Source of the DNA: an uncultured Lewinella sp.
GTDB taxonomy: Bacteria; Bacteroidota; Bacteroidia; Chitinophagales; Saprospiraceae
Direction: 5' to 3'
NCBI GenBank assembly: GCA_913057785.1
Contig: CAJXPD010000005.1
Span: 1-64,000, forward strand
Length of the DNA stretch: 64,000 nucleotides
The stretch's first letter is position 1. Each line of letters begins with the position of its first letter. Of this stretch, positions 18,393 to 27,140 are shown piece by piece. The notes under the pieces are model-generated. The model ran no database searches, was not told where the DNA came from, and saw only the letters and a program-made list of their open reading frames with translations. The position numbers were made by a program, and so were the translations under genes.

Positions 18393-19457
18393 CTATTTAG
18401 ACGGATTAGGGCTGAAAGTAGCCACACTTGGTTCCTGCTTTTCAGCCTTCTTGGCTTTCTTTTCCTGTTTCTTAAAGTATCGACGGAATAGGAAATTATG
18501 CTTCATCGCTTCCATATTCTCATTGAAGCGATAGGTCCCTTCGTTGAGATTTGATAGTATTTGCCGTAGATCTTCGGCAGCGATGGAATCCTTTAATACG
18601 GTTCCCGCTAAGCCCTCCTCCAGGTCGATGCCTTCTGCTAGTTTTCGTAAAGAGGCACTGGTAGTAGCAATATCTTTACTGGCCTCTTCCATATGGGTAA
18701 GTATGGGTTGTGTACGTTGTAGAATTAGGGAATCTATCTCACCACTTAGTTGATCTACTTCCTTACCGAAAGTGGTGTCCCGCAATAGGAAGCTCAATGG
18801 ACTATCCTTTGATCTACTGGGATCCAAGTCATTGTGCAATTGCTGCGTAATGGCCTCCATATTATTAGTAGTTTCATTTAGTCTGTGTAGGGTTTGACTG
18901 AGGTAGTGCGACCAAGTAGGGTCCTCAAGTAATTTGGCCACAGGCCCTTGACCCGCTTGGATGGCAGTCGTGATTTCAAGAAGCTTTTCGGTGAGGAGGG
19001 CGATGTTTTCAGTTGTGCTTTCCAGCGAATTCATAACCTCATCGGTTTCCATATTAGTAGTAGAAGAAATGACCCCACCTTCGGTGATTGGCTCTCCGAC
19101 GCCTTGACCGGGATTAATGTTGATGATCATATTACCAACCAGACCATCCGATCCGATCTTGGCTACCGCATTACTTCTCATGAAGGAGCGAACTCGTCGC
19201 TCTAGAAGCATCTCTACTCTAATGGCGGTATCATTCACAATCTCGATTCGATCAACAATCCCGACATCTATACCTGAGTAGCGAACATTATTGCCGGGTT
19301 GAAGGCCCTTTGCATGGGAAAAAACCGTATTTACCCGGAAATTGGCCCCGAAAAGGTTTTGTTGATTACCTATATAGTAGACCGCTACGGTGAATAACAC
19401 AACAGCAAGGGTTACGAATACCCCTAGTTTGGTGACATCAGTCTGTTCTTTTCTCAT
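18393..19457 (-). CDS. MCE/MlaD-family lipid transport substrate-binding protein
   Basis: A 354-aa protein with one N-terminal TM helix (about 10-30) and an MCE domain (about 35-120, with GLQPGNNVRYSGIDVGIVDRI). A long helical, coiled-coil-rich periplasmic region follows, ending in a Lys-rich tail (RRYFKKQEKKAKKAEKQE). MCE proteins form rings or tunnels that carry lipids between the membranes. It starts 1 base after the ATPase gene stops and is the third gene of a permease-ATPase-MCE operon. No MlaB or MlaC gene is seen. Confidence 0.9.
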   Translation of the reverse strand: MRKEQTDVTKLGVFVTLAVVLFTVAVYYIGNQQNLFGANFRVNTVFSHAKGLQPGNNVRYSGIDVGIVDRIEIVNDTAIRVEMLLERRVRSFMRSNAVAKIGSDGLVGNMIININPGQGVGEPITEGGVISSTTNMETDEVMNSLESTTENIALLTEKLLEITTAIQAGQGPVAKLLEDPTWSHYLSQTLHRLNETTNNMEAITQQLHNDLDPSRSKDSPLSFLLRDTTFGKEVDQLSGEIDSLILQRTQPILTHMEEASKDIATTSASLRKLAEGIDLEEGLAGTVLKDSIAAEDLRQILSNLNEGTYRFNENMEAMKHNFLFRRYFKKQEKKAKKAEKQEPSVATFSPNPSK

Positions 19458-19458
19458 C

Positions 19459-20283
19459 TTACCTATTTTGTACTTCTTTGAAGAATGCCTTTACCTTCGG
19501 GTCTTTTGATGCTGATAATTCTGTATAGGTGCCCTCTGCATAATTAATGCCGTCCTGCAAAATGACCATCCGATTGGAGATGACTCGGGCGCAATCCATA
19601 TCATGAGTGATGATTAACGCGGCTGTTTGAAAAGTCCTTTGGATAGTTAGAATTAGTTGTATGATTTCGTTTGCTGTAATGGGATCTAGCCCACTCGTTG
19701 GCTCATCATAGAGGATCACCTTCGGCTGCAGAATGAGCGTTCTAGCTAAAGCAATTCGTCGTTTCATACCTCCAGATAGTTCTGCAGGCATGAGATCAAT
19801 GGCATGGGCTAATCCTACGTTTTCCAAGGCCTCTTGGATCAACTGGTCCTCGTCCTGCCCCCGCATCCGCTGACTGTGGCGTCGCAAAGGGAACTGTAGA
19901 TTTTCACGTACGGTCATCGAATCATACAATGCGCTACCTTGAAAGAGAAAGCCGACATCAGCTCTGATTTGATCCAGTTCTTCCTGATCCAATGAGGGAA
20001 TAGACTTTCCCAATACCACTACCTGTCCTTCATCCACGTCGACCAAACGAACCAGGCACTTAATGAGCACAGATTTTCCCGAGCCTGATTTTCCCACGAT
20101 CACCACATTTTCATTGGGATACAAATCCAGGTCAAAACCACGTAGCACCTGGTTGTCGCCAAACGCCTTTTTCACCCCCCTAATTCGAATTAGGGGATCC
20201 CCTTCTTGCGTCCGCTCAGGATGTTGTGATAGACTTTGACTTTCTGTTATGACCGTTTTAGTACTCATAAGCTTAGATTTCAA
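19459..20283 (-). CDS. MlaF-like ABC transporter ATP-binding protein
   Basis: A 274-aa ABC ATPase. Walker A is GKSGSGKS, the signature is LSGGMKRR and Walker B is VILYDEPTSGLDP, followed by an H-loop ITHDMD. The SGGMKRR wording and the neighbours mark it as the ATPase of an MlaFE-type lipid exporter/importer. The ORF start at 20283 overlaps the permease stop by 11 bases; the ATG five codons later (20268) is an alternative without overlap. Confidence 0.92.
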   Translation of the reverse strand: MKSKLMSTKTVITESQSLSQHPERTQEGDPLIRIRGVKKAFGDNQVLRGFDLDLYPNENVVIVGKSGSGKSVLIKCLVRLVDVDEGQVVVLGKSIPSLDQEELDQIRADVGFLFQGSALYDSMTVRENLQFPLRRHSQRMRGQDEDQLIQEALENVGLAHAIDLMPAELSGGMKRRIALARTLILQPKVILYDEPTSGLDPITANEIIQLILTIQRTFQTAALIITHDMDCARVISNRMVILQDGINYAEGTYTELSASKDPKVKAFFKEVQNR

Positions 20284-21046
20284 AAAAGATATCAGCTACT
20301 AATACCGCTAAGAAGTCAATGACAAAGAGCAGCAAACTAGCTACCACAACCGCTGAATTTGCGGCGCGCCCTACGCCCTCTGTTCCCTTCTTGGAGTGAA
20401 ATCCTTTGTAGCAGCCTACAACTCCAATAGCTAGACCGAAAAAGAAGGTCTTCAAGGTGGCAGGGATCAAGTCACCAAATTGGAGCGTTGCGAACACCCG
20501 ATTGAAGTATAATCTGACGCTAACTTCTCCTTTCGTAGTTTCTACCAAAAAAGAACCCCAAAGGCCAATAGCATCAGCTGCAATGACCAATAGTGGTAAC
20601 ATAAGTATACAGGCCCAAATTCGAGTCACTACTAGGTATTTGAACGGGTTGGTGCCCGAGACTTCCATGGCATCGATTTGCTCTGTGACTTTCATTGAAC
20701 CCAATTCGGCCCCAATGCTTGATCCAATCTTGCCCGCGCAAATCAAGGCTGTCACTACAGGACCGATTTCTCTCACGAAGGCAATACCTACCAATTGCGG
20801 CATGTAGGAAGCCGCACCGAACTCGATCATCGTGGGCCGAATCTGTAGTGTAAGAACTAGGCCCATGATAAAGCCCGTGGTAATCACCAGGAAAAGAGAG
20901 TTGTACCCGATGATGTAACACTGGCGTAGAAATTCCCGAAATTCAAAAGGTCTTCGGAAAGCTTCGCGCATAAACCGCCAAGCAAACAAGCTGATTTCGC
21001 CTGTCTGATTAAAGTAGTTTTTGAGTGCTGTGGGAATGGTAGCCAT
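20273..21046 (-). CDS. MlaE-family lipid ABC transporter permease
   Basis: A 257-aa MlaE permease with about five to six TM helices. The conserved core FVREIGPVVTALICAGKIGSSIGAELGSMKVTEQIDAMEV is intact, as is the C-terminal GVVGCYKGFHSKKGTEGVGRA loop that contacts the ATPase. It is the first gene of the operon and was translated from an ATG at 21046. Confidence 0.93.
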   Translation of the reverse strand: MATIPTALKNYFNQTGEISLFAWRFMREAFRRPFEFREFLRQCYIIGYNSLFLVITTGFIMGLVLTLQIRPTMIEFGAASYMPQLVGIAFVREIGPVVTALICAGKIGSSIGAELGSMKVTEQIDAMEVSGTNPFKYLVVTRIWACILMLPLLVIAADAIGLWGSFLVETTKGEVSVRLYFNRVFATLQFGDLIPATLKTFFFGLAIGVVGCYKGFHSKKGTEGVGRAANSAVVVASLLLFVIDFLAVLVADIFFEI

Positions 21047-21224
21047 ATGTTTTCCTTAGGATGATATACGGGATCGACGCTAGAAGTGTCGCTTACTTAA
21101 AAGTAGTGGCTATATCACTGATTTCTACTGACGGACATCAGTATCCTACTTGACGATAATCAACTCAATAGAAGAGCAGAACGGGCATTTTGTAGGTATC
21201 ACACAAGAACCACACAGATACTGC

Positions 21225-22157
21225 ATGAAGTTGCCCTACATAATATGGATTGGGATATTCTGCCTGACCACTTGTACAAAAAGGGAGGAGATACTTACTC
21301 CAGTTCCAGTCGAAGAATCTTGGGTAGAATTTGATTCTACGGAACAAGAATTATTGCATGAGGTAATTGTTCACCCCATCATTCTAGGGCATTATTTTCA
21401 TTATATAGATTCGCTGATTCATAAATATGATACGCTGCTGAACTATAAGATTGATGAACATATCCTTATTCAAACTAATCATTGGGTAATCGATCGCTTG
21501 CAAAACACGGATTATTATCGCTCGGCTGCTCAAGGTGAATTCATATATGATAACCGGCAGCTTCCCATTCTACAGCCAGGAGATACGCTCTTTATTCCAG
21601 ATAGCTTAATGACAGTAGAATTATGCGACAGGAGGGATCTAACTGTCATTGATGTGAATATCCCTGAGTTCAAGTTGAGAATAATAGAGCGAGGAATAGT
21701 TAACCATAGCATGGAGGTACGAGTGGGCAGGAATGAGCGTAAATATTTGGCCTTGGCTGGTAGGGAGGTTGATCTTCGTACCGCCACCGGTGAAGGCTAT
21801 ATGTATAGGATAGAACGCGATCCTATTTTTATTAACCCCAGTAATGGAAAACGCTACTACACTACTAAAAGAGATGATGGTCAACGCACGCGTATGCCTC
21901 AAATTCCTTGGTTGGAACCTATTCTGGATGGTATTCGCTATGGCCACTTAATCCATCCTACTTCGAATCCCAAGACCTTGGGCAAAGCCTACTCTAATGG
22001 ATGTATTGGGCTTGGGGAGGCAGATTCCTGGTTACTATACTACCATGCTCCAGTTGGCACTAAAGTGGTTTTTCGGTATGATTTAGAGGTGGTCGATGTG
22101 CAACAGGATACGGTGAGATTAAAGAATATCTATGGTAGGAGATTCAGTAATAAATAG
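21225..22157 (+). CDS. L,D-transpeptidase (YkuD) lipoprotein
   Basis: A secreted L,D-transpeptidase that cross-links or modifies peptidoglycan. The catalytic motif appears as HPTSNPKTLGKAYSNGCIGL, with the nucleophile Cys in SNGC; an N replaces the usual H before GC. I chose the ATG at 21225, since it gives a lipoprotein signal MKLPYIIWIGIFCLTTC with lipidation at Cys17; the ORF track uses a TTG 25 codons earlier. The protein is 310 aa. It is divergent from the MCE operon and ends at a strong hairpin terminator. Confidence 0.85.
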   Translation: MKLPYIIWIGIFCLTTCTKREEILTPVPVEESWVEFDSTEQELLHEVIVHPIILGHYFHYIDSLIHKYDTLLNYKIDEHILIQTNHWVIDRLQNTDYYRSAAQGEFIYDNRQLPILQPGDTLFIPDSLMTVELCDRRDLTVIDVNIPEFKLRIIERGIVNHSMEVRVGRNERKYLALAGREVDLRTATGEGYMYRIERDPIFINPSNGKRYYTTKRDDGQRTRMPQIPWLEPILDGIRYGHLIHPTSNPKTLGKAYSNGCIGLGEADSWLLYYHAPVGTKVVFRYDLEVVDVQQDTVRLKNIYGRRFSNK

Positions 22158-22202
22158 AGACTCAGCCATCGTAAAGAATCGTTGAACCGGTAACAATTAG
22201 GT

Positions 22203-22239
22203 AATAGACATGCCCAAGGCTCCCTTGGGCATGTCTATT
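22203..22239. terminator. Perfect 17-bp hairpin between convergent genes
   Basis: AATAGACATGCCCAAGG and its exact complement are separated by the 3-base loop CTC. It lies between the stops of the L,D-transpeptidase and the DUF3300-like gene, so it can serve both strands. A T-rich run follows a short distance on, within the 3' end of the minus-strand gene's reverse complement. Confidence 0.8.
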
Positions 22240-22242
22240 GGC

Positions 22243-23862
22243 TTATCCGTTTTTCTTTTTCCTGGGAACTGCCTTTCCACTTTTGTTGTTCTGTCGTGGC
22301 TTGACCGTTCTACTTCGAGGAGTAGGCTTGGCTGTTTTTTTGGGCTGTACTGTTATGGGTCTGGTGGATTTTGACCGTTCGGAAAGATTGCGATGACGTT
22401 CGGTGCCTTGATTCAACTGAGGACGATAGGATGTTCTAGGTTTTTGTGCCCTTTTTCTCTTGTTCAAATCCTGCTTCTTCTTTGGGGGCAAAACGCGATC
22501 AATCCTTTGGCGAGGTTGTTGGAGCCTCTCCTGAAGGCTTCTTTCCGTTTTTTTCGTCATTTGAGGATATCGCCGACTATTCCGTTCTATAAATTCCCTT
22601 TGATTTAAAGTTGCCCGGGGATGACTTCGATTGTATTTACTCCTTTGAGCCTCAAACTTGCCAAATTCTCGATAACGCTGTGTTAAATTTCCATCATCTA
22701 CAAGCCAATCTCTGGTCACAAGGTTTCGATTGCGTTGTTGCCAAACAGTTATACCTGTCGTGATACTACTCCCTATTCTGGGGTGGGCATGGTAATGTCG
22801 AGTGAAGTGTGCGGATAGGTGAGCCCATCTATGATGGTGCTGAGCGGAATAGAAATACCAGTGTGTAAAATGAAAGGAAGGAAGGTTTACAATCACAATA
22901 CTTCGATCAGGTCCGAAGTAAAACCCCCAATCATACCAATATGGAGAGAGCCGCCATCTAGGATAATGATACCAATTCGGATACCCAAACCAATAGGGGA
23001 AGTGGTAGAAGTAGTAGTCATGTGCTATGCGATCTCTCGGTCTTTCACGATAGTATACATCATCCTCGCCGAAATCATAGAAGGCATCATCATAGGTATA
23101 TTCTGTGCTAAATGCCTCCGCCGAGGCCTTCAATTGCTGCATTGCTTTTGGGTCATTTTCCAGCCCGGCCTTCCAATTTTCTAATTCTTTAGCATTTTGC
23201 CGAGCCACCTCTAGATGGAGACTATCTACTTGTGCAAGCAGTCGCTCAGGCTCATTGCGATAAAGGGCTCCGGCCAAGACGGCCAAGCGAATGTTGTCAG
23301 TTAATATACTTAGCACTTCCGGCAAAGGGAGCAAATGTTGCAAAGCTGATTGAGTAGTATTCGGATATGGAAAAAGGAGTTCTTCGAAGGCATGATCGGC
23401 CTGTTCATTTAATGATTGGATGGATTGTAAGACGGTGTAATGCTGCTCGTAGGCCTCCTGCATACGATTATGGATTACCTCTGGATACTTGGAGAACAGT
23501 ATTTCCCATGTGAGTTCAGCATCTTGTTTCTTTTCAATAAGTTTGGTGATCATATCTGGGTAGCGCGTGAGATCCCAAATCAATTCCTGGGTGCTTTGTG
23601 GAAATGCTTCCAACAATGCTTGAAATTCAGCTTTGGTTCGAGATTGTATATTCTCAATCTTAATCAGAACTTCTGGATAGAGCGTAGCCTCAAGTATAGC
23701 TACTCTGGTCTCCTTTGGATAAAGCACCAAGGCATCAATAGCCTCCTCTTCCTCCTGAGTCAAGTTGGTCAATTGAGGCTTGTTCTCTTGAGTATAGACC
23801 TGAACTAGCAATAAGCAGAATAGAGTCAGCAGTAGCCAACGGCGATAGGATAGTGTTTTCAT
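22243..23862 (-). CDS. DUF3300-like secreted protein with aromatic middle and basic tail
   Basis: A 539-aa exported protein. After a signal peptide (about 1-24), residues 35-230 carry repeats of the type ALVLYPKETRVAILEATLYPEVL and ALQHLLPLPEVLSIL, which recall DUF3300. Residues about 290-350 are extremely rich in Tyr, Trp, Phe and His. The last about 120 residues are strongly basic (Lys/Arg/Gln/Pro), as in nucleic-acid- or polyanion-binding tails. Function is unknown; an envelope-associated role is likely from the signal peptide and the neighbouring transpeptidase. Confidence 0.65.
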   Translation of the reverse strand: MKTLSYRRWLLLTLFCLLLVQVYTQENKPQLTNLTQEEEEAIDALVLYPKETRVAILEATLYPEVLIKIENIQSRTKAEFQALLEAFPQSTQELIWDLTRYPDMITKLIEKKQDAELTWEILFSKYPEVIHNRMQEAYEQHYTVLQSIQSLNEQADHAFEELLFPYPNTTQSALQHLLPLPEVLSILTDNIRLAVLAGALYRNEPERLLAQVDSLHLEVARQNAKELENWKAGLENDPKAMQQLKASAEAFSTEYTYDDAFYDFGEDDVYYRERPRDRIAHDYYFYHFPYWFGYPNWYHYPRWRLSPYWYDWGFYFGPDRSIVIVNLPSFHFTHWYFYSAQHHHRWAHLSAHFTRHYHAHPRIGSSITTGITVWQQRNRNLVTRDWLVDDGNLTQRYREFGKFEAQRSKYNRSHPRATLNQREFIERNSRRYPQMTKKTERSLQERLQQPRQRIDRVLPPKKKQDLNKRKRAQKPRTSYRPQLNQGTERHRNLSERSKSTRPITVQPKKTAKPTPRSRTVKPRQNNKSGKAVPRKKKNG

Positions 23863-24022
23863 AACATTGATCTTTTGATGAACTATTCAGATAAGTTCCT
23901 CAAATTTGATCGGGTATGAAATGACATTCTTAACCTTAAGCAATGACTTAGACCCAGGAAAGTCGATTCCAGGATTTTGAGCAGAAGTGAATTTATTTCT
24001 GGCGGCAGCTGACAACTGCAAC

Positions 24023-26902
24023 CTAATACTCCAAAATGAATTTCGACAGATTCTGCCCCTTCTCAAGATCTAATTTCTTACGAAGGCGATAACGAGCCAC
24101 TTCTACTCCTCGTAAGGAGATGTGAAGCAGGTTTGCGATTTCTTTGGTGTTCAGGTTAAGGCGAAGAAAGGCGCAAAGCTTTTGCTCGTTGGGGGAGAGG
24201 TCGGGGTAGTCCGTTCTCAAGCGGGTTAGGAAATCCCGGTGCACCTTATTGAAGTGATATTCGAACTGTTCCCAGTCTTCTTGTAGGCGAAGGGTAGTAT
24301 CTATTTCTTTCACGAGCCTCTCCAAGGCTTGTTTAGTCTCTACGCTTCTCCCTTTTTCCTTTACGGCCTGCAGTTCTTCTTTAATGGACTCGATGAACTC
24401 ATTTTTTACCACTAGATTCATAGTGGATGCGGCCAGAAGATTGTTGACATGCTGCAACTCGCCTTGCATCTTCTCTTCCTTCAACTGCTGTAGTTCTTGT
24501 TCTTTTTCCGTTTCAATTTCTATTAATCGTTGTTGCTTGGCAGCCAACTCCAGTTGCTTGGTTTCTTCTATTCTTTTGGCCTTACGTTGATAGCGACCTT
24601 TTTGATAACGGAAAATGGTAAACAGGCTTCCGAGGCCAATGAGTAGGTAAAGAATCTTTGCAAAGGTGCTGCGATGAAAAGGGGGCTGCACTTTCAAGAA
24701 AAGTGTGGGACTGTTGGTAATCTGGCCTAAGTAGTTCCGGGTTTGGGCGGTAAATTCGTAAGTACCTTCCCGTAGATTGGTGTACTCTTTTGTAGCAGAT
24801 TCTGTCCATTCCCCAAAATCTTCATCCAATCCTTTTAGGAAATACCTGAACTGCTGATTGGTCGGGTCATTAAACTGGAATGATTCTACATCAATCTTTA
24901 AGACCTTATCCTGTGCGCCGATGACCAAGTCATCAATGTTTTCTGCTTTCTCGGCAAAGGGTTGACGAGCATATAGTTCGGTATTTTTCGTTACGCTGTA
25001 TACCCTGCTGAGTACTAGAGATTGGCCGGCTTTCAATGGATCTTCTAGGGCAGGATTATAATGAATAAAACCTTCATTGGCCGAGAATAGTACGCCGTCT
25101 CGGATGTTAATAGAGGCGTGCAGCAGATCATTGTTTAGGTGATACCGCAATTGATAAAGGGAGGAAGGTACGTAGGCATAATTATTATTGCTGATTCGCT
25201 TGAAAAAGCCAACGGCATTATCCGTCAAGATATGTACATGATTCTTTTTGTCCTGTTCGAGGAGGTAGACCGGTTCAGCGCCAATATTATCAGCGAATAA
25301 TTCAGCATCTTGAACCATACCGCTATTGGCTTGCAGCTGATATAGCCCTACATTGGTGGCTAAGTATAGATCGTCATCAATGCTACCTAATATTATCTGC
25401 TCATTGATGGGAAGGTCTGAACTTTGGGATATTGGTCTGACACTGGCTTGTGTCAGGTCTGGCGATAAGTCCAGTTGGTAGAGGCCCTTGTAGTACTGGC
25501 CCACCCAAATTTTACCTGTTTGGTCTTCCTCAAAAAATCTACTTGAGGCATCAAATCCCTGAATCTTTTGAATTGCCTGTAGTCCTGCATTCTGATCAAC
25601 ACGGAATAAGTACAGACCGGAATACGTCCCTCCGATCGCAAACTCTGGTTTTGACCGGAGCTGCTTCACTTTCCACAGCCCATCCGTTATGGCTATTCGT
25701 TTTGCCCTCCCATTCTCTAATAGGAAAAGGCCAGTATGGTGCCCGGCATAGATTTTCCCTGCAATTTCTTCCATACCGTAGGCTGGACCTTCCACCCCGG
25801 AAAGAAATTGTGATTGCTGCTGATTACGAGCCAAATAGTAAATTCCGTTTGAAGTGGTATAGTAAGTCCCTTCGTTGGTTTCGAAGGCTTCGTAACCGCT
25901 TCCCTGAATATTTATCTCTTGGTTGAGTAAGCGCATGGGAGAGTTGATATGCACTAGAGCTACTCCATTTTGCATCCCAATCCAAAGATTTCCAAAGTAA
26001 TCTTGGAAAGATCGGAGGCAGGCGTTAGAAGCCAGTCCTTCCTGCGTGCTAATTCTTTCTATGCTGTTTTCCTGGAGATCGAAAAGAAATAACCCAGCTG
26101 TTTGGGTCGAAATTGCTAATCGGGTGTCGGAAAGTTGTAGCACATGATTTACATAAGTTTCTCGAAGTGCCTTTACTAATTCAGGATATCGAGCTGTCAC
26201 GCCAAAAGGACTGGAGAACTCGATTTCTCCGGAGTTGTAGAACAATAAGTAACCTTCATTTTGTTTTATGACTCCCGCAATAATCTGCCCCTGGAGGTTC
26301 TGCGCGTAATTGCTGACCAATTTATTATCCTCTAATTCTAACAGTTGACCTTTTTGCGTTTGTGTAAATAGTTTTCCATTGGTGTAAAATGAACGTTCCA
26401 AGCCTTCTGGGTGGCGTAGTACCATCATGCTATTTCCATCAAAAACATAGATGCCTTTGAAGGTGCAGAAGTACACTTGGTCTTGTAGTAGAAAAACATC
26501 CCATACTTCATCAAAGTCCATTGCGTCCGATGGCACCTTATCTACCAATGAAACATAGGTCCAATCGCTTTCGAAATACCCAAACTCACCTTGGGACCCC
26601 ACGTAAAGGCGATTGCTCTGCTCGTCAAAAGCCAAGGATCTTTTCTTTTTCCCTGTCCGAAAATCATGCGTTTTCCAGTCAATCCCATTGAAAGAAAGCA
26701 CCCCTAAGTTATTCGCTACAAAGAGGGTCATATCCCGATTTTGGGCAAAATCGATGTTCTGAATACCTGCTTTATATTCTGTAGGAGTGAAATTTTGAAT
26801 AGGATATTTGGCAAAATAGCCATATAACCAACACGGCCAAATGGCAAGTATTAGGCAAAACCGCAGAATTCTGGGTGTGTAAGAAAAAAAGTGCATGTGC
26901 AA
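24023..26902 (-). CDS. Propeller/Y_Y_Y sensor with LuxR-type DNA-binding domain
   Basis: A 959-aa one-piece membrane sensor-regulator. Order: signal/TM (about 10-28), two-component-regulator-type beta-propellers (about 35-640), Y_Y_Y domain (about 665-755, with FRYFLKGLDEDFGEWTES), TM helix (about 765-782), coiled coil (about 785-870) and a LuxR-type helix-turn-helix (about 895-959, LSPNEQKLCAFLRLNLNTKEIA). No histidine kinase or receiver is present, so the DNA-binding part would sit on the cytoplasmic side of the same chain. It is transcribed away from the glucan locus and is its likely regulator, sensing periplasmic oligosaccharides. Confidence 0.82.
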   Translation of the reverse strand: MHMHFFSYTPRILRFCLILAIWPCWLYGYFAKYPIQNFTPTEYKAGIQNIDFAQNRDMTLFVANNLGVLSFNGIDWKTHDFRTGKKKRSLAFDEQSNRLYVGSQGEFGYFESDWTYVSLVDKVPSDAMDFDEVWDVFLLQDQVYFCTFKGIYVFDGNSMMVLRHPEGLERSFYTNGKLFTQTQKGQLLELEDNKLVSNYAQNLQGQIIAGVIKQNEGYLLFYNSGEIEFSSPFGVTARYPELVKALRETYVNHVLQLSDTRLAISTQTAGLFLFDLQENSIERISTQEGLASNACLRSFQDYFGNLWIGMQNGVALVHINSPMRLLNQEINIQGSGYEAFETNEGTYYTTSNGIYYLARNQQQSQFLSGVEGPAYGMEEIAGKIYAGHHTGLFLLENGRAKRIAITDGLWKVKQLRSKPEFAIGGTYSGLYLFRVDQNAGLQAIQKIQGFDASSRFFEEDQTGKIWVGQYYKGLYQLDLSPDLTQASVRPISQSSDLPINEQIILGSIDDDLYLATNVGLYQLQANSGMVQDAELFADNIGAEPVYLLEQDKKNHVHILTDNAVGFFKRISNNNYAYVPSSLYQLRYHLNNDLLHASINIRDGVLFSANEGFIHYNPALEDPLKAGQSLVLSRVYSVTKNTELYARQPFAEKAENIDDLVIGAQDKVLKIDVESFQFNDPTNQQFRYFLKGLDEDFGEWTESATKEYTNLREGTYEFTAQTRNYLGQITNSPTLFLKVQPPFHRSTFAKILYLLIGLGSLFTIFRYQKGRYQRKAKRIEETKQLELAAKQQRLIEIETEKEQELQQLKEEKMQGELQHVNNLLAASTMNLVVKNEFIESIKEELQAVKEKGRSVETKQALERLVKEIDTTLRLQEDWEQFEYHFNKVHRDFLTRLRTDYPDLSPNEQKLCAFLRLNLNTKEIANLLHISLRGVEVARYRLRKKLDLEKGQNLSKFILEY

Positions 26903-27140
26903 TTCCTTTGACTGTCAAGTTAACTATAAATCAGCAATTTATGTTTAGAGAAATGCCTATTTGATGTAGTAATGTGTAAGTCTAATGAAAATTTTGATGA
27001 GTCGCTTAATGCAAATAGAGGCCAAATTCCTTCTAATTTTGATTAAGATCGCAGTAGGAACGGTATGAAATCCCGCTTAATGTTGCGATTAGATCAGGAG
27101 AGAGAAATAATTCGGCACCAAAGATCTAAATATAGATACA
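26903..27140. promoter_or_regulatory. Divergent control region of the glucan locus
   Basis: This 238-base gap separates the regulator from the first glucan gene. TAATTTTG at 27034-27041 matches the Bacteroidota -7 consensus TAnnTTTG exactly, about 100 bases before the ATG at 27141, though a good -33 element is not obvious. AATTTTGAT occurs twice in direct orientation (26990 and 27035), 45 bases apart, with similar following bases, so it may instead be a binding site. Confidence 0.4.
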
